Below, one piece after another: positions 55,128 through 64,000 of a DNA stretch of 64,000 nucleotides. The first letter of the stretch is position 1, and each line of letters begins with the position of its first letter. A program made the translations under genes and the position numbers. The stretch is from Tetradesmus obliquus (taxonomy: Eukaryota; Chlorophyta; Chlorophyceae; Sphaeropleales; Scenedesmaceae), in assembly GCA_030272155.1 (NCBI GenBank), contig CP126197.1:5138001-5202000 (forward strand). The letters are read 5' to 3'. The notes beneath the pieces were generated by a model, which saw only the letters and a program-made list of their open reading frames with translations, had not been told where the DNA came from and made no database searches.

Positions 55128-57605
55128 AGAAGAAGAAGAAGAAGGCTCATGGCGAAAGCGGCAGGCCACAGTTTGTTGCTCTGCGCGCGCTACATAGTGT
55201 GTACCAAGTTGCGGAGTCGAAGCCCTGCCACAACCACGAAAGCTGCTGCAACTTCCAGTTCGCAGGTAAAGGGGCGCGCAGCAAATGCGCCTGCAGGCCC
55301 TACCAATCACTCATTCAGCATGACGCCTACATGCCTGCAGAGTCCTGCAATGTCCTGCAGGGCAACATGCATGCTCGTACCTGGGAGCAGGCGGTGGCAG
55401 CCTTGCGGATGCGGAGGCCGTGGCGGCGTTCATAGCCTGACGCCAACACACAATCCTGCAAGCACACAATCCTGCAAGTGCATGCATGCATGTGCGCTCA
55501 CCTTGGTGGTGGCGGAGGCGGCCTGGGCGGCCGTGGGGGCCGTGGCGGTGGCGGCGGGGCCCGTGAAAAGAAGCCTCCAGATCCTGGTGGCGGCGACGGC
55601 TGCACTAGCACCCCTGAGGAATCAGGCACTACAATCAGCGCCGAGTTGTTGAAGTGAGCTATGCCTGACGCACTTTGCACGGTGAGGCCCACCACATATG
55701 AGCCTGTGCTGCTGAGTGCGATGAATGCTGAGGGTGAGGCCTCATCTGCTTGCAGGATGCTGCCGGTCAAGTCCACTTCCTGCGGGGAGATCATCCGCGC
55801 TGCCCATGCGTAGATTTCTATTAGATCATCTGCTGCGGCCAAGCTCTGGGAGCCATCCAGCTGCAGCGGATTTGCAGCTGCTAGCGGTACAACGCCCGCA
55901 TTAGGTAGCGTGATTATTGGTACTGGGTAGTCCTGCAAGCTGGCAACCTGCACTGCAGGGTCGAGGCCTGGCCGAGAAGCGACAACAGGCGTGTCTGGCA
56001 TGACAAAGGGCGGCAGAGTTGCATCTGCGCCCCAAATGAAGCGACCATCTGCTTGAGCTGCGCCTGCTGCAGCATCTATGCTCAGCTGGTACTGTAGCTG
56101 CAGAAGAGACCTACTGCTGTCTGTGCTTGCTGCGTTGCTGTCCAGCCCTACTGCATGTACATCTGCTGGTGCCGCTGTTGCTCTGGATCCTGCAAGGCCT
56201 GCCTCCGGAACTATTGCTGCTGCCCTGGCCACTTCCTGCTCTGCACTTCCATCAACAGCAGCGCCAGACTGCAGCGCAGCCTGCAGGCGCCTGCTTGGTG
56301 CAGCATCATTGTGGGCTGCCTTCACTGCTTTCTGTGGCTGTGCTGCAGTTGACAAAGCACCTGCTGATGCTGCTGCCGCTTGGGTTGCAGCAGCATCTGC
56401 GGCCGCTTGCTGTTTGTGCCCACCAGCAGTTGATTCTACTACTACAATGCTGTCTGTGTCTGCTGCTGCTGGTTGGGCTTCATATTCTGCATCATCTGCT
56501 GGCTCTTCCTGCAAGCTATTCAGCTGCAGCGAACCTGGTGGCAGGAAGACGTGGCAGCTGCTGCTGCCGCTGTTTGCAGCTGGCAGCTTGACCGTCAATG
56601 TGTAGCTGCCTCCTCCGGCTGCGGCGTGGGAGACAGATGTGACAGTGTCCTGCAAGCCAAAAGTCAAAGGTCAGCCGGTGCCATGAGCATGCAGATGCAC
56701 AAAAGAGTTAGCAGGACACCTGCTGGTGATGATACACAACCCCTGCATTTGGGTGCTGTTGTTCCTGCAAGCATGCATGTCATGGGCAGCTTCAGTGCAC
56801 TTGCACCTGCTGCCAGGCTACCCAACTCCAGTCCACAGCATGCTCCATGCAGCCTACAAGTTCAGCCCCCCACCTCATAAGCTGCAGCAATACCTCCAGC
56901 CTGGGCGACACCAAGTCGTTGGTGGCTTGCCTTGTGCAGTCCACTCCTAGCTGCTGCGCCAACAGGATCGATGAAGAGCTCTGGCTGTGATGCGCTGTCA
57001 GTGCTGGCCCCGCAGCCCCTAGCAACATACTGCAGAGCTAGAGACGAGAAAAATGGCGCGTCATGTCCTACTGTGACGTGCAGCTGCAGCTGCACCACAC
57101 TGTCATCTGCTGTAGGCTGGCTGCTGGTGCTTGCGTGTCTGCTGCTGTTGATGAACAGCAGCTGGCTGGAGTCCAAGGGCGTCTCCAAATCGTTTAGTAA
57201 CAGATGTTGTGCGTTGATAAGCACTGTGATGCGTTCAAATACTGGCTCGGGTCCCTGTGCCTGATTATTTGCTGGTAGGCTGCCTCGCAGCTGAATGAAG
57301 CCAAGGGCATGGCAAGGGCCTGACAGCTGCACACGCGCCACGTGTGCTGTAGTGGCGCCAGCGCTGATGCTGTCTGCTACTAGCTGCAGTGCTCCATCAT
57401 CCAGGGCACCTGATTCGGTGCATGCTGTTACATAGGTCCGTCCTGACCCTATGGCCCAGCCAAGCAGGCTGCTGCTGGGTTCATCACTGCTACTGCCTGA
57501 TGTGATGGGGTTGCTGCTCACACACCAAGGCAGTAGCAGCAAGAAGGAGAAATATACTGTCGTACTTGTAGCTCTAATCGTGATGGCAAATCGGTGTGGT
57601 TGCAT
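49622..57605 (-). CDS. Secreted PKD-like repeat protein with proline-rich spacers, copy B
   Basis: Exons read on minus: 57605-56931 (signal peptide VYFSFLLLLPWCVSS and N-domain), 56649-55502 (ends in PPPPRPPRPP), about 55460-55381, 55077-55003, 54682-54632, 54348-54265 (three small all-proline exons), 53961 to about 52800 (PPPAPPPPPMPP, then a Ser/Gly/Tyr/Gln-rich region), about 52713-52457, 52136-51615, 51332-51114 and 50935-49622 (stop). Exons 8-11 code tandem PKD/REJ-like beta-sandwich modules: VLLDATGSSAAPS, GMYVVTLNVVDSTG, VSIQLDAAGSSASPG, YVWTV, GSYIVSLVVRDTSG, ILLDAQNSS, GSYQLGLLVLDSS. PPPP spacers are typical of hydroxyproline-rich algal wall and matrix proteins. It is a paralogue of copy A. 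Role inferred: extracellular matrix protein. The borders of exons 3, 7 and 8 are the least certain. Confidence 0.78.
54265..55077 (-). other. Cluster of three very small proline-only exons
   Basis: 55077-55003 (75 bp), 54682-54632 (51 bp) and 54348-54265 (84 bp). Each has an AG before and GT after (GTAGGT, GTCTGT, GTCAGC). Each encodes only P/S/R/F/L (for example PPFPSPPPPRPPPPSPR). They are separated by introns of 320 and 283 bp and all are multiples of three, so skipping any would keep the frame. Confidence 0.7.
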
Positions 57606-57946
57606 GACCGCAGCTGCACACATTTGAATACATTGGCACCAGCTCGTCGTGATCGCGCGATGTCTGACTCTAATCAACCTCACCATGCAACGACTACGCG
57701 AAAGAAAGTGAAATTGCGAAGAGTGCGTCGCCAAGCAGAAACCCTGGCAGGTGACAGGGATGACTCAGCCCAATGAGCACTTGATGGACCAGGGGGCCCC
57801 CGGGCGCCTGAAGTGATGTCACCATCTGAGGGCGGCACCTTTAAGTAGCAGTGCTCAACTGCATCTTGCTGCAAAAACAACGTTGTCGACCGGGGGGCTC
57901 GGCTGGCATTACTGGCATTAATGGCGGTGCCACACCATCAGCAGCC

Positions 57947-57951
57947 TTACA
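57947..57951 (-). terminator. Candidate TGTAA polyadenylation signal of the FG-GAP gene
   Basis: TGTAA on minus, 78 nt after the stop of the 58029-62212 gene. Confidence 0.5.
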
Positions 57952-58028
57952 AAGCACTACAACAACTCTTAGCTAGCAGCCGCTACAAAACCAAACTCTG
58001 ACAACATAAGCAAACCGCTCCTAAGCTA

Positions 58029-59918
58029 TCAACCCCCTTGCTTCAACACCTCAGGATTCCTAATCACCGCCCCTGCCGGCAGCCCTATGCTCGCTGCTGA
58101 CTTGCCAGGCAGCCCAGGCAGCCCTGCAGGAGCAGGGCCCCCTAAACCCCCAACCCCACCACCAGCCCCAGCCCCCACCAGCCCCTTCACTATCGCATTG
58201 CCCAGCCCCTGCAGCAGCCCAGTGGCTTTGATCGCAGGCGGAGCAGCCTCAGGCTTCGGCAAGCCGCCTAGTGCAGCTGAAACTGATGTCGGCCAGCCAC
58301 TAGCTGACACAATGCTGTCCTTCGGCTTTGTGATCGCTGCTGTCGGGACTCCAAAGTAGCTGGCCTGGGTAGCTGCTTTCGCCTGGTTTCCCAGCCAGAT
58401 GTTTTGCCCCACAGGAACAGCCACCCCTCCCTTGATGCTTGGCGACAGCGTAGTGTACGCGCTCACGCTGGACGTCCGGAACTGATCTGGAATGCCCGCA
58501 TCCTGCGGCCCGCCAAGGCTCGCCGCAGAAAACCAGCCGCCGGACGGCGGCGGCGGCGGCTTGCAGCCCGGCGGCCCAATATGCAGGATGCTGCCGTCTT
58601 TGCGCTGGATATCTTTGCAGATCTTGAGATCTGGAGCCTTCTGCACGCATGCGTTGCCGTTCGCGTCGCGCCCGTTGACGCAGCCCGCCTTGTCATTTGC
58701 GGCGATTGTAACGGTCCTTGCCCGCAGGCCGGTGTCCTCCACCTCACTCGCATCGATGAGGTAGACAGCGCCGGTCTGATTTGACATGTTATTGTCCCAG
58801 GCTTCTGGAGCGCCAACCGCCATGAGCTTGCCATCTGGGGTTAGGGTGACTGCAGCGCCGTATTGGCTGAAGGGGTCGGCATGGGTGTGCTTCTCAGCGG
58901 GGCGCCAGGGGCAGGTGCCGTCGCGGCGCGCCTGTGGACAGCAGCAGCAGCAGCAGCAGCAGCAATATGCATGTTACCAATGTGTGCAGTCCTATTTACT
59001 GCCCCTGAGGAAGCATGAAGGCATGCTGGTAGCTCAGCTCGATGGTCGCTGGCAACGGCGGGGGCTGGTGACCAGTGGCAGACATGTGCCGCACCGCCGC
59101 AAAAGCTGGCACGACGTCATATGTGTTGCACTGCATGTACCAGCACCCAATGCGCAGCAGCACTACAGCACTGCCCTAGTTTCTTATGTACACATCTCTG
59201 TGCATGCACTCACGTCCATGTAGAACATGAACACGGCCATCTGCTGCGGGTTGTACTGCAGGTCACCCATGTAGGCCCCTGCAGCAAACTTGACCTTGCT
59301 CCCAGCCACCTCCACAATGCTCAGCGCGCCAGCACCTAGCAGCAGCAGCAGCAGCAGCAGCACATTCAGTGCGTAGTGCGTGCAGATACACATTTTGCAA
59401 ACCAGGGGATATGATGCCCTTGATTATGCGCAGTGCAGGCTGACACAGTCTCATAATAGGTTGCCGGCTGGCGGCCAGCGCAAACAAGCCGCCACAAACA
59501 TCCAATGCCGTGGCACCATATGTGCTGCTGATGACGGCTTTCAACTTGCCGAACATTCAACCGCATCGCGCAGGTGAGCAGCGCTTGCCACATACTCCAG
59601 CACGCGCGCAGCGCTGCACAGTGTCACAAGCCGCCAGCTACCCCCACTCACTTGTGCGGAACAGGTAGCCCTGCGGCGCAGCAATCTGGCAGCGCCGCGC
59701 CCAGCTCATGCTCATGCCGCTGCCTGCCCCCTCATACACGACCAGCCTGTTATCTTCGACCCTCAAGATGTATCTGCCGGACTGGCTCATTGCGAGCGCG
59801 TTGTCGATGTTGACGCCGATGGCGGATGCGGTGGGCCAGGGGTCGGCGTAGGTCTCGCCGTTGTTGATGGCCGCAATGATGCGGAAGCGGTCAATAGCGG
59901 AGTCGCGCCTGCGGGCGG

Positions 59919-59949
<31 letters not shown>

Positions 59950-60699
59950 GGCAGGGTTGGTCAGCTGACAGGGGATGTAGGTGAACTCGGTTGATGGCGA
60001 AGCCACGCCTGCGCGTAGGTGGATGCAGCATTAGTGGCGGCGGAAGCAGCCACGGGAGTGGCAGCAGCGGTGACAGCAGCATAAGCAAGGACACTCGCCA
60101 AGCGATTTCTGCTCGTCTTGCAGGCACTTGGCAGCTGTGTCCTTATGCAGCGAGCAAGGATCTTTGTAGCTTGTGCTGATGCCCACCACATACAACTGCT
60201 CATACTGCCACCCACAAGTTGTGCGCTGACTCAGTATTATGATACACAACTGAACTCGAACAAACCAGCTGCACACCTGTACAGGTAGGTAAATTTGTTC
60301 AGCTGGTTGGCGAAGGCAGCACTGCCAACAGCAATAATCTGGCCATCGGTGCTGATGGCGCTGCTGGCGCCGAAGTGCACCGACACGCCTGCAGCCGCAT
60401 GATGCACAACAATGGGACACAATTCAGCAGGATTCCAAGCAGCTGTTGTCTGGGTTGGCTTCATGCTCCATGCAACATATGACTGGCAGAAGCACAGCAG
60501 TGGTACATGTACACAGGCGCTGATGTAGACAAGGATGCAGCAAGCAAGCAGCAAGCACGAGGCAACATGCAGCACCCAGCAAGCAACGCAAGCTAGCAGG
60601 CAAGCAAGCTGCAGCTGTGGCCACCTGCTGGCTGGTTGAGCGTCTCCAGGTCTTGGATGAACTTGTAGCGCTGCGTGTCCTTGTCCCAGTAGAACACCT

Positions 60700-60771
<72 letters not shown>

Positions 60772-62212
60772 CAGCAGCAGCACATCACCTGAGAGAACAC
60801 CAAGCAGCATAACAGCCTTACTACGAATTGCCGACGCGTGTCACCACTGTGCACACAGTATGCCATTGAGTCAGTTGCTGCCTCTGCTGCCTGGACCTAG
60901 CAAGCGCATTACACAAAGCAGCACCCCAGCTGCCACCCTCTGCCACTGCCGTCTTGGCAAGCAAGTCAACTGTCACATATGGCCGCACCACCCACCTGTG
61001 CACTGCCGCGCTTGTCAGGAAAGCCTTCCCCAATCGCAAATGACACCAGCACAGTGTCGCCATCCTTGCTGACTGACACAGACATTGAAGCTGCCATGGC
61101 CTGCCGAAGCTCGCAGTCAAGCTTCTGCACATATCTGAACTCCTCATCAGGCAACAGCCCAAGCAGCCGCCTGTAGGGCTTGCCAGTTGGCAGGCCAGGT
61201 GCAACCGGCTCATCATGTTTCCCTTTCTTGTCATCCTTGCCTTTGTCATGCTTGCCATGCGTTTGGCCCGCGCTGCTGCTGCCGCTGCTGCTGCTGCTGC
61301 TGTTGCCAGTCCTGTTTGTCCACATCTGCTCCCAGCTAGGGGTCCCAGGGATACCCATAAATGGCATGTCATTGATATCCATAACCCCATTGTGGCCTTT
61401 CTTTTTGTCGCTGCTGCCTGGCGGCCAGTTGCCAAACTTTTTGGCTGCATCCACGCAGCACTGCGAAGTGACATTTTGGCAGCATTCTGGATCCCAGGGG
61501 CCCGGCGGCGCCGGCGGAGGTGACGGCGGCTTGACAAACGGCATGCGTGATTTGCGGAAGACATGCACAACAGGCTTGTTGCCTGCCGGCACCATCACAG
61601 CTGCGCTGCTGCTGTTTGTGGTGCCATTTCCCGTGCTGTTTTGCTTCACCATGACTGCTTCCACTCCATCCATCACAAGCATGGTGCTGCCATCTTCACT
61701 CAATGCCACCTGCGCTCCGTAATACTTGTAGCTGTTGCGCGGCCGCCACACCGGTCGCACCGTGTACTCGCAGGTCTTGCTGTTCTGCGACGTCAGCAGA
61801 TTGGCGCCGCCCGGAATCGTGACGTTTGGCACGTTCATTGGCGCGCCCACAAGGATGAGACTGCCATCACTATTGCTTGACATTGCAATGCCATACATGC
61901 TGCCCTGTGCTGTGTAATAGTTTGCCACAAGCGTGCCCAGCTTGCCACATGCTGTGGGGCGCTCCCCATCTTGCAGTAGCTGGCGCCGAACAGACGCGCT
62001 CAGCAGCGCACGCCCGGCCGGCGTGACGTATGCGCGCGTGCCTTCATGCAGCAGCAGCCAGGTGCTGCTGCCGCCGCTGCTGTCATAGCTGGAGCCACTG
62101 CCGCCGCTGCTGCTGCTGCCGCTGCTGCTGCTGCTGCTGCTGCCGGCATCGCCATCTGTATCGCTGCTGCCGCTGCTGCTGCTGCCTGAAGCAGCCAGCT
62201 GCCTGCAGGGCA
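58029..62212 (-). CDS. FG-GAP (integrin-alpha-like beta-propeller) extracellular protein
   Basis: Exons read on minus: 62212-60996, 60697-60625, 60388-60277, about 60010-59652, 59335-59214 and 58931-58029 (stop). The N-terminal exon lies upstream (62212-62532 region) and was not resolved. FG-GAP-type repeats: MYGIAMSSNSDGSLILVGAP, YYGAQVALSEDGSTMLVMD, SVSVSKDGDTVLVSF, VHFGASSAISTDGQIIAVGS, QYGAAVTLTPDGKLMAVGAP. Such repeats form blades of a beta-propeller. Between blades are PPSPPPAPPGPWDPECC (Cys-rich), a Lys/Asp-rich linker, and a PPPPPSGG stretch near the C-terminal third, followed by a Gly/Ala/Pro-rich tail. A polyalanine tract of about 11 (59912-59945) is open in frame, though a CTG-preceded acceptor there is also possible. 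Role inferred: secreted or cell-surface adhesion protein. It lies head-to-tail with copy B. Confidence 0.75.
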
Positions 62213-62288
62213 CAGCACCGTCACAGCACAGTGTGCAGAAGGTGGGGTGAGCAGTTGGAGGGTGCACAGCATGCTGCTGCACAATGCC

Positions 62289-62325
<37 letters not shown>

Positions 62326-62532
62326 AGTTACACCAGACAACACGTGCAGCTGTTGCAACTTGTATAGACTCGTGTTCCCAATCCAACACTGGTTCTGCAG
62401 TGCCTGGTGCAGGAGGGAGGCAGCACGCGCCAATGTCATTCTCCCGCTCACCAAAGCGCCCACGCAGAAACTCACCGATTCGCAGAGCATGCAGCGAATA
62501 AAAACGGCAGCACGACAAGAAGTTTTATCCAT
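62213..62532 (-). other. 5' region of the FG-GAP gene, first exon not resolved
   Basis: A (CTG) run at 62293-62327 and Ala-rich frames. Two overlapping minus frames start near 62532 and 62518. Neither shows a convincing signal peptide. Confidence 0.4.
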
Positions 62533-63964
62533 GCCTTCTTGGCTGACATGGACTCCCGAACATCACGATAGCCGAAGTGCTGCTCCAGGCAGTACGCGCT
62601 TTGCCATGCGAAAGTCGACTGCAGATGTAACACGGTGATTATGGAACGATACTAAAATCACCAATCACAATAGACAACCCCCAGCGAAGTTAAGTAGGCA
62701 TGCCATCGACAGTGCCTGTAACACACCATGCACCTACTTGTGTCGTTGCTGGGAGGTCGCTGCATTGCTGTTTAGGCTCGGCAGCCGGCTACCAGTATCG
62801 ATATTTCGTTGAAGGTTATGCTGCCGCTGACCTGAGAACGGAGAGTCTGGGTAACCTGGCCCAGTACCATGAGCACTATATTGAGCAGTGTCTGCATCAA
62901 GATTACTCATCATCATTACTCATCATCATCATGTTACCCATCAAGATTACTGAAATGATGCTGCTAGTGCTGCTAGTAGCACCAACAGGGGTGAAGCAGC
63001 ATGCACCAGGTGCCATGGTTACAAAACTTCATCATAGGGGCAGAGACATGCAGTGCTTCCCGCCACTGCGCGCTGGACGAAAGGCGGCCTTGCAAGCCTT
63101 CCATCAGAATAGCCCCCAGGGCCATTGCTGGGCATTAACAAAAAGCGCAACATGCTGCGCATACATGCGCCTTGCCCTGTCGCAGACGCCTCCTCTTAAA
63201 GATGCCATGAAAACATGATCAGGCGCTGACATTGGCGTCGCTAAGCATGTATGGTGCATAAGCCAACAATGAGCGGCAACAGCACCAAAGCAGCAAACAG
63301 CCCTAAGCAGCTGCTTACACTGCACTGCAGCCAGACTGCTGACATGCGCACGGCAGCATGCTGCCATGTGTGGTGATGCCGCACCAAACCAGCACAGGTT
63401 TATCAGAACACTGTCAGCGACAACTGCAACAAGGAAAGGAATCAGAATGCTCAAGTTTGTCTCAAGCTTATGCATGCCCTGCAGCAACATCAGTAGCTAC
63501 TACACATGCATGGTATGCTGATGCACGCTTGCAGGGATGCACTACTGCAGGAGCTTATGCAGCTCCCAACTGAGCCCAACAGTGCAAACAAACAAAACAC
63601 TCAACTGCAGCAGTCCTGGACTTGTCAAGATATAATAGGCTGCAGTGTCAGCAGGGCTAAGCAAACTTGGCAGACTGTGAGCCCACCCACTTACAGCCAA
63701 GCAGGTTAGAAAAGCATAACGTCCTGGCACTGCACAGCTTCGCAGCTTGCCAGAAGGCGCTAGTGAAACTCTTCCTGCTGTCTGCATGCCTGAGATCCGA
63801 CCACTACGCCGAGTGCAGCCGTCCAAAGCATATAATACACAACTGCCTCTCGCCTGCGTGCATGCAGTAGATCATCCGCGGCAACAACATGCAGAGCAAA
63901 CAAGGAAAGCAGCATCAACACTCAACAACATAAACCTCAGTAAAAAATGGGACGGGGTGACTGA
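62533..63964. other. No recognised gene
   Basis: Upstream flank of the FG-GAP gene. It holds a short CATCATCATTACT run at 62906-62935. Open frames on both strands lack recognisable motifs. Confidence 0.5.
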
Positions 63965-64000
63965 TGGTGGCAGTGCTGCCAGCTGGCAGCACTGCCACCA
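63965..64000. repeat. Perfect 36-bp palindrome at the right edge
   Basis: TGGTGGCAGTGCTGCCAG followed directly by its reverse complement, with no spacer. It ends exactly at the last base of the window, so it may be part of a longer palindrome. Confidence 0.97.

Overview
This window is nuclear DNA of a green alga, most likely a chlorophyte of the Chlorophyceae. The genes have many GT-AG introns. CAG/CTG tracts occur throughout. TGTAA, the usual green-algal polyadenylation signal, lies downstream of two genes. There is a plastid-targeted ribosomal protein gene and a set of secreted proteins with proline-rich spacers, as in algal cell-wall or matrix glycoproteins. I cannot name the species.

Layout. 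1-2604 (minus): 5' end of a large secreted protein gene (copy A) that runs off the left edge. 4371-5556 (minus): a two-exon GNAT acetyltransferase. 6176-9157 (minus): a four-exon plastid ribosomal protein bL21 gene. 10856-14824 (plus): a nine-exon PP4-type phosphatase catalytic subunit whose exons join to 307 residues, the length of animal PP4C. 16766-42569: a region of repeated genes and transposons. It holds four paralogues of an F-box-like/SAP-like/coiled-coil protein, an LRR protein gene, a 3' fragment of the PP4 gene, a decayed Ty3/gypsy retrotransposon with a PHD finger, a segmental duplication of about 2.4 kb, and a 5005-bp DNA transposon. 44710-62212 (minus): secreted-protein genes. 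These are a broken PKD-like/beta-trefoil paralogue cut by LINE sequence, a complete PKD-like gene (copy B, the paralogue of copy A) with small proline-rich exons, and an FG-GAP beta-propeller gene.

The main result is the element at 35452-40456. Two indistinguishable 723-bp direct repeats, each with its own inverted-repeat ends, flank a core that encodes a two-exon IS630/Tc1-mariner-type DDE transposase. The empty site survives in the other copy of the segmental duplication and shows a 3-bp target duplication (ATC). The 806-bp transposase intron is almost filled, on the opposite strand, by an open frame resembling a Vsr/EDxHD-type PD-(D/E)XK nuclease. This could be a nested selfish system.

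A second pattern runs through unrelated genes. Exon edges, with their splice sites, are duplicated in tandem 100-150 bp away (PP4 exons 3, 6 and 8; bL21 exon 3 on both sides; GNAT last exon; F-box exon 1). CTG tracts often sit directly before 3' splice sites. Coding coordinates come from reading splice sites by eye. No expression data or database search was available.
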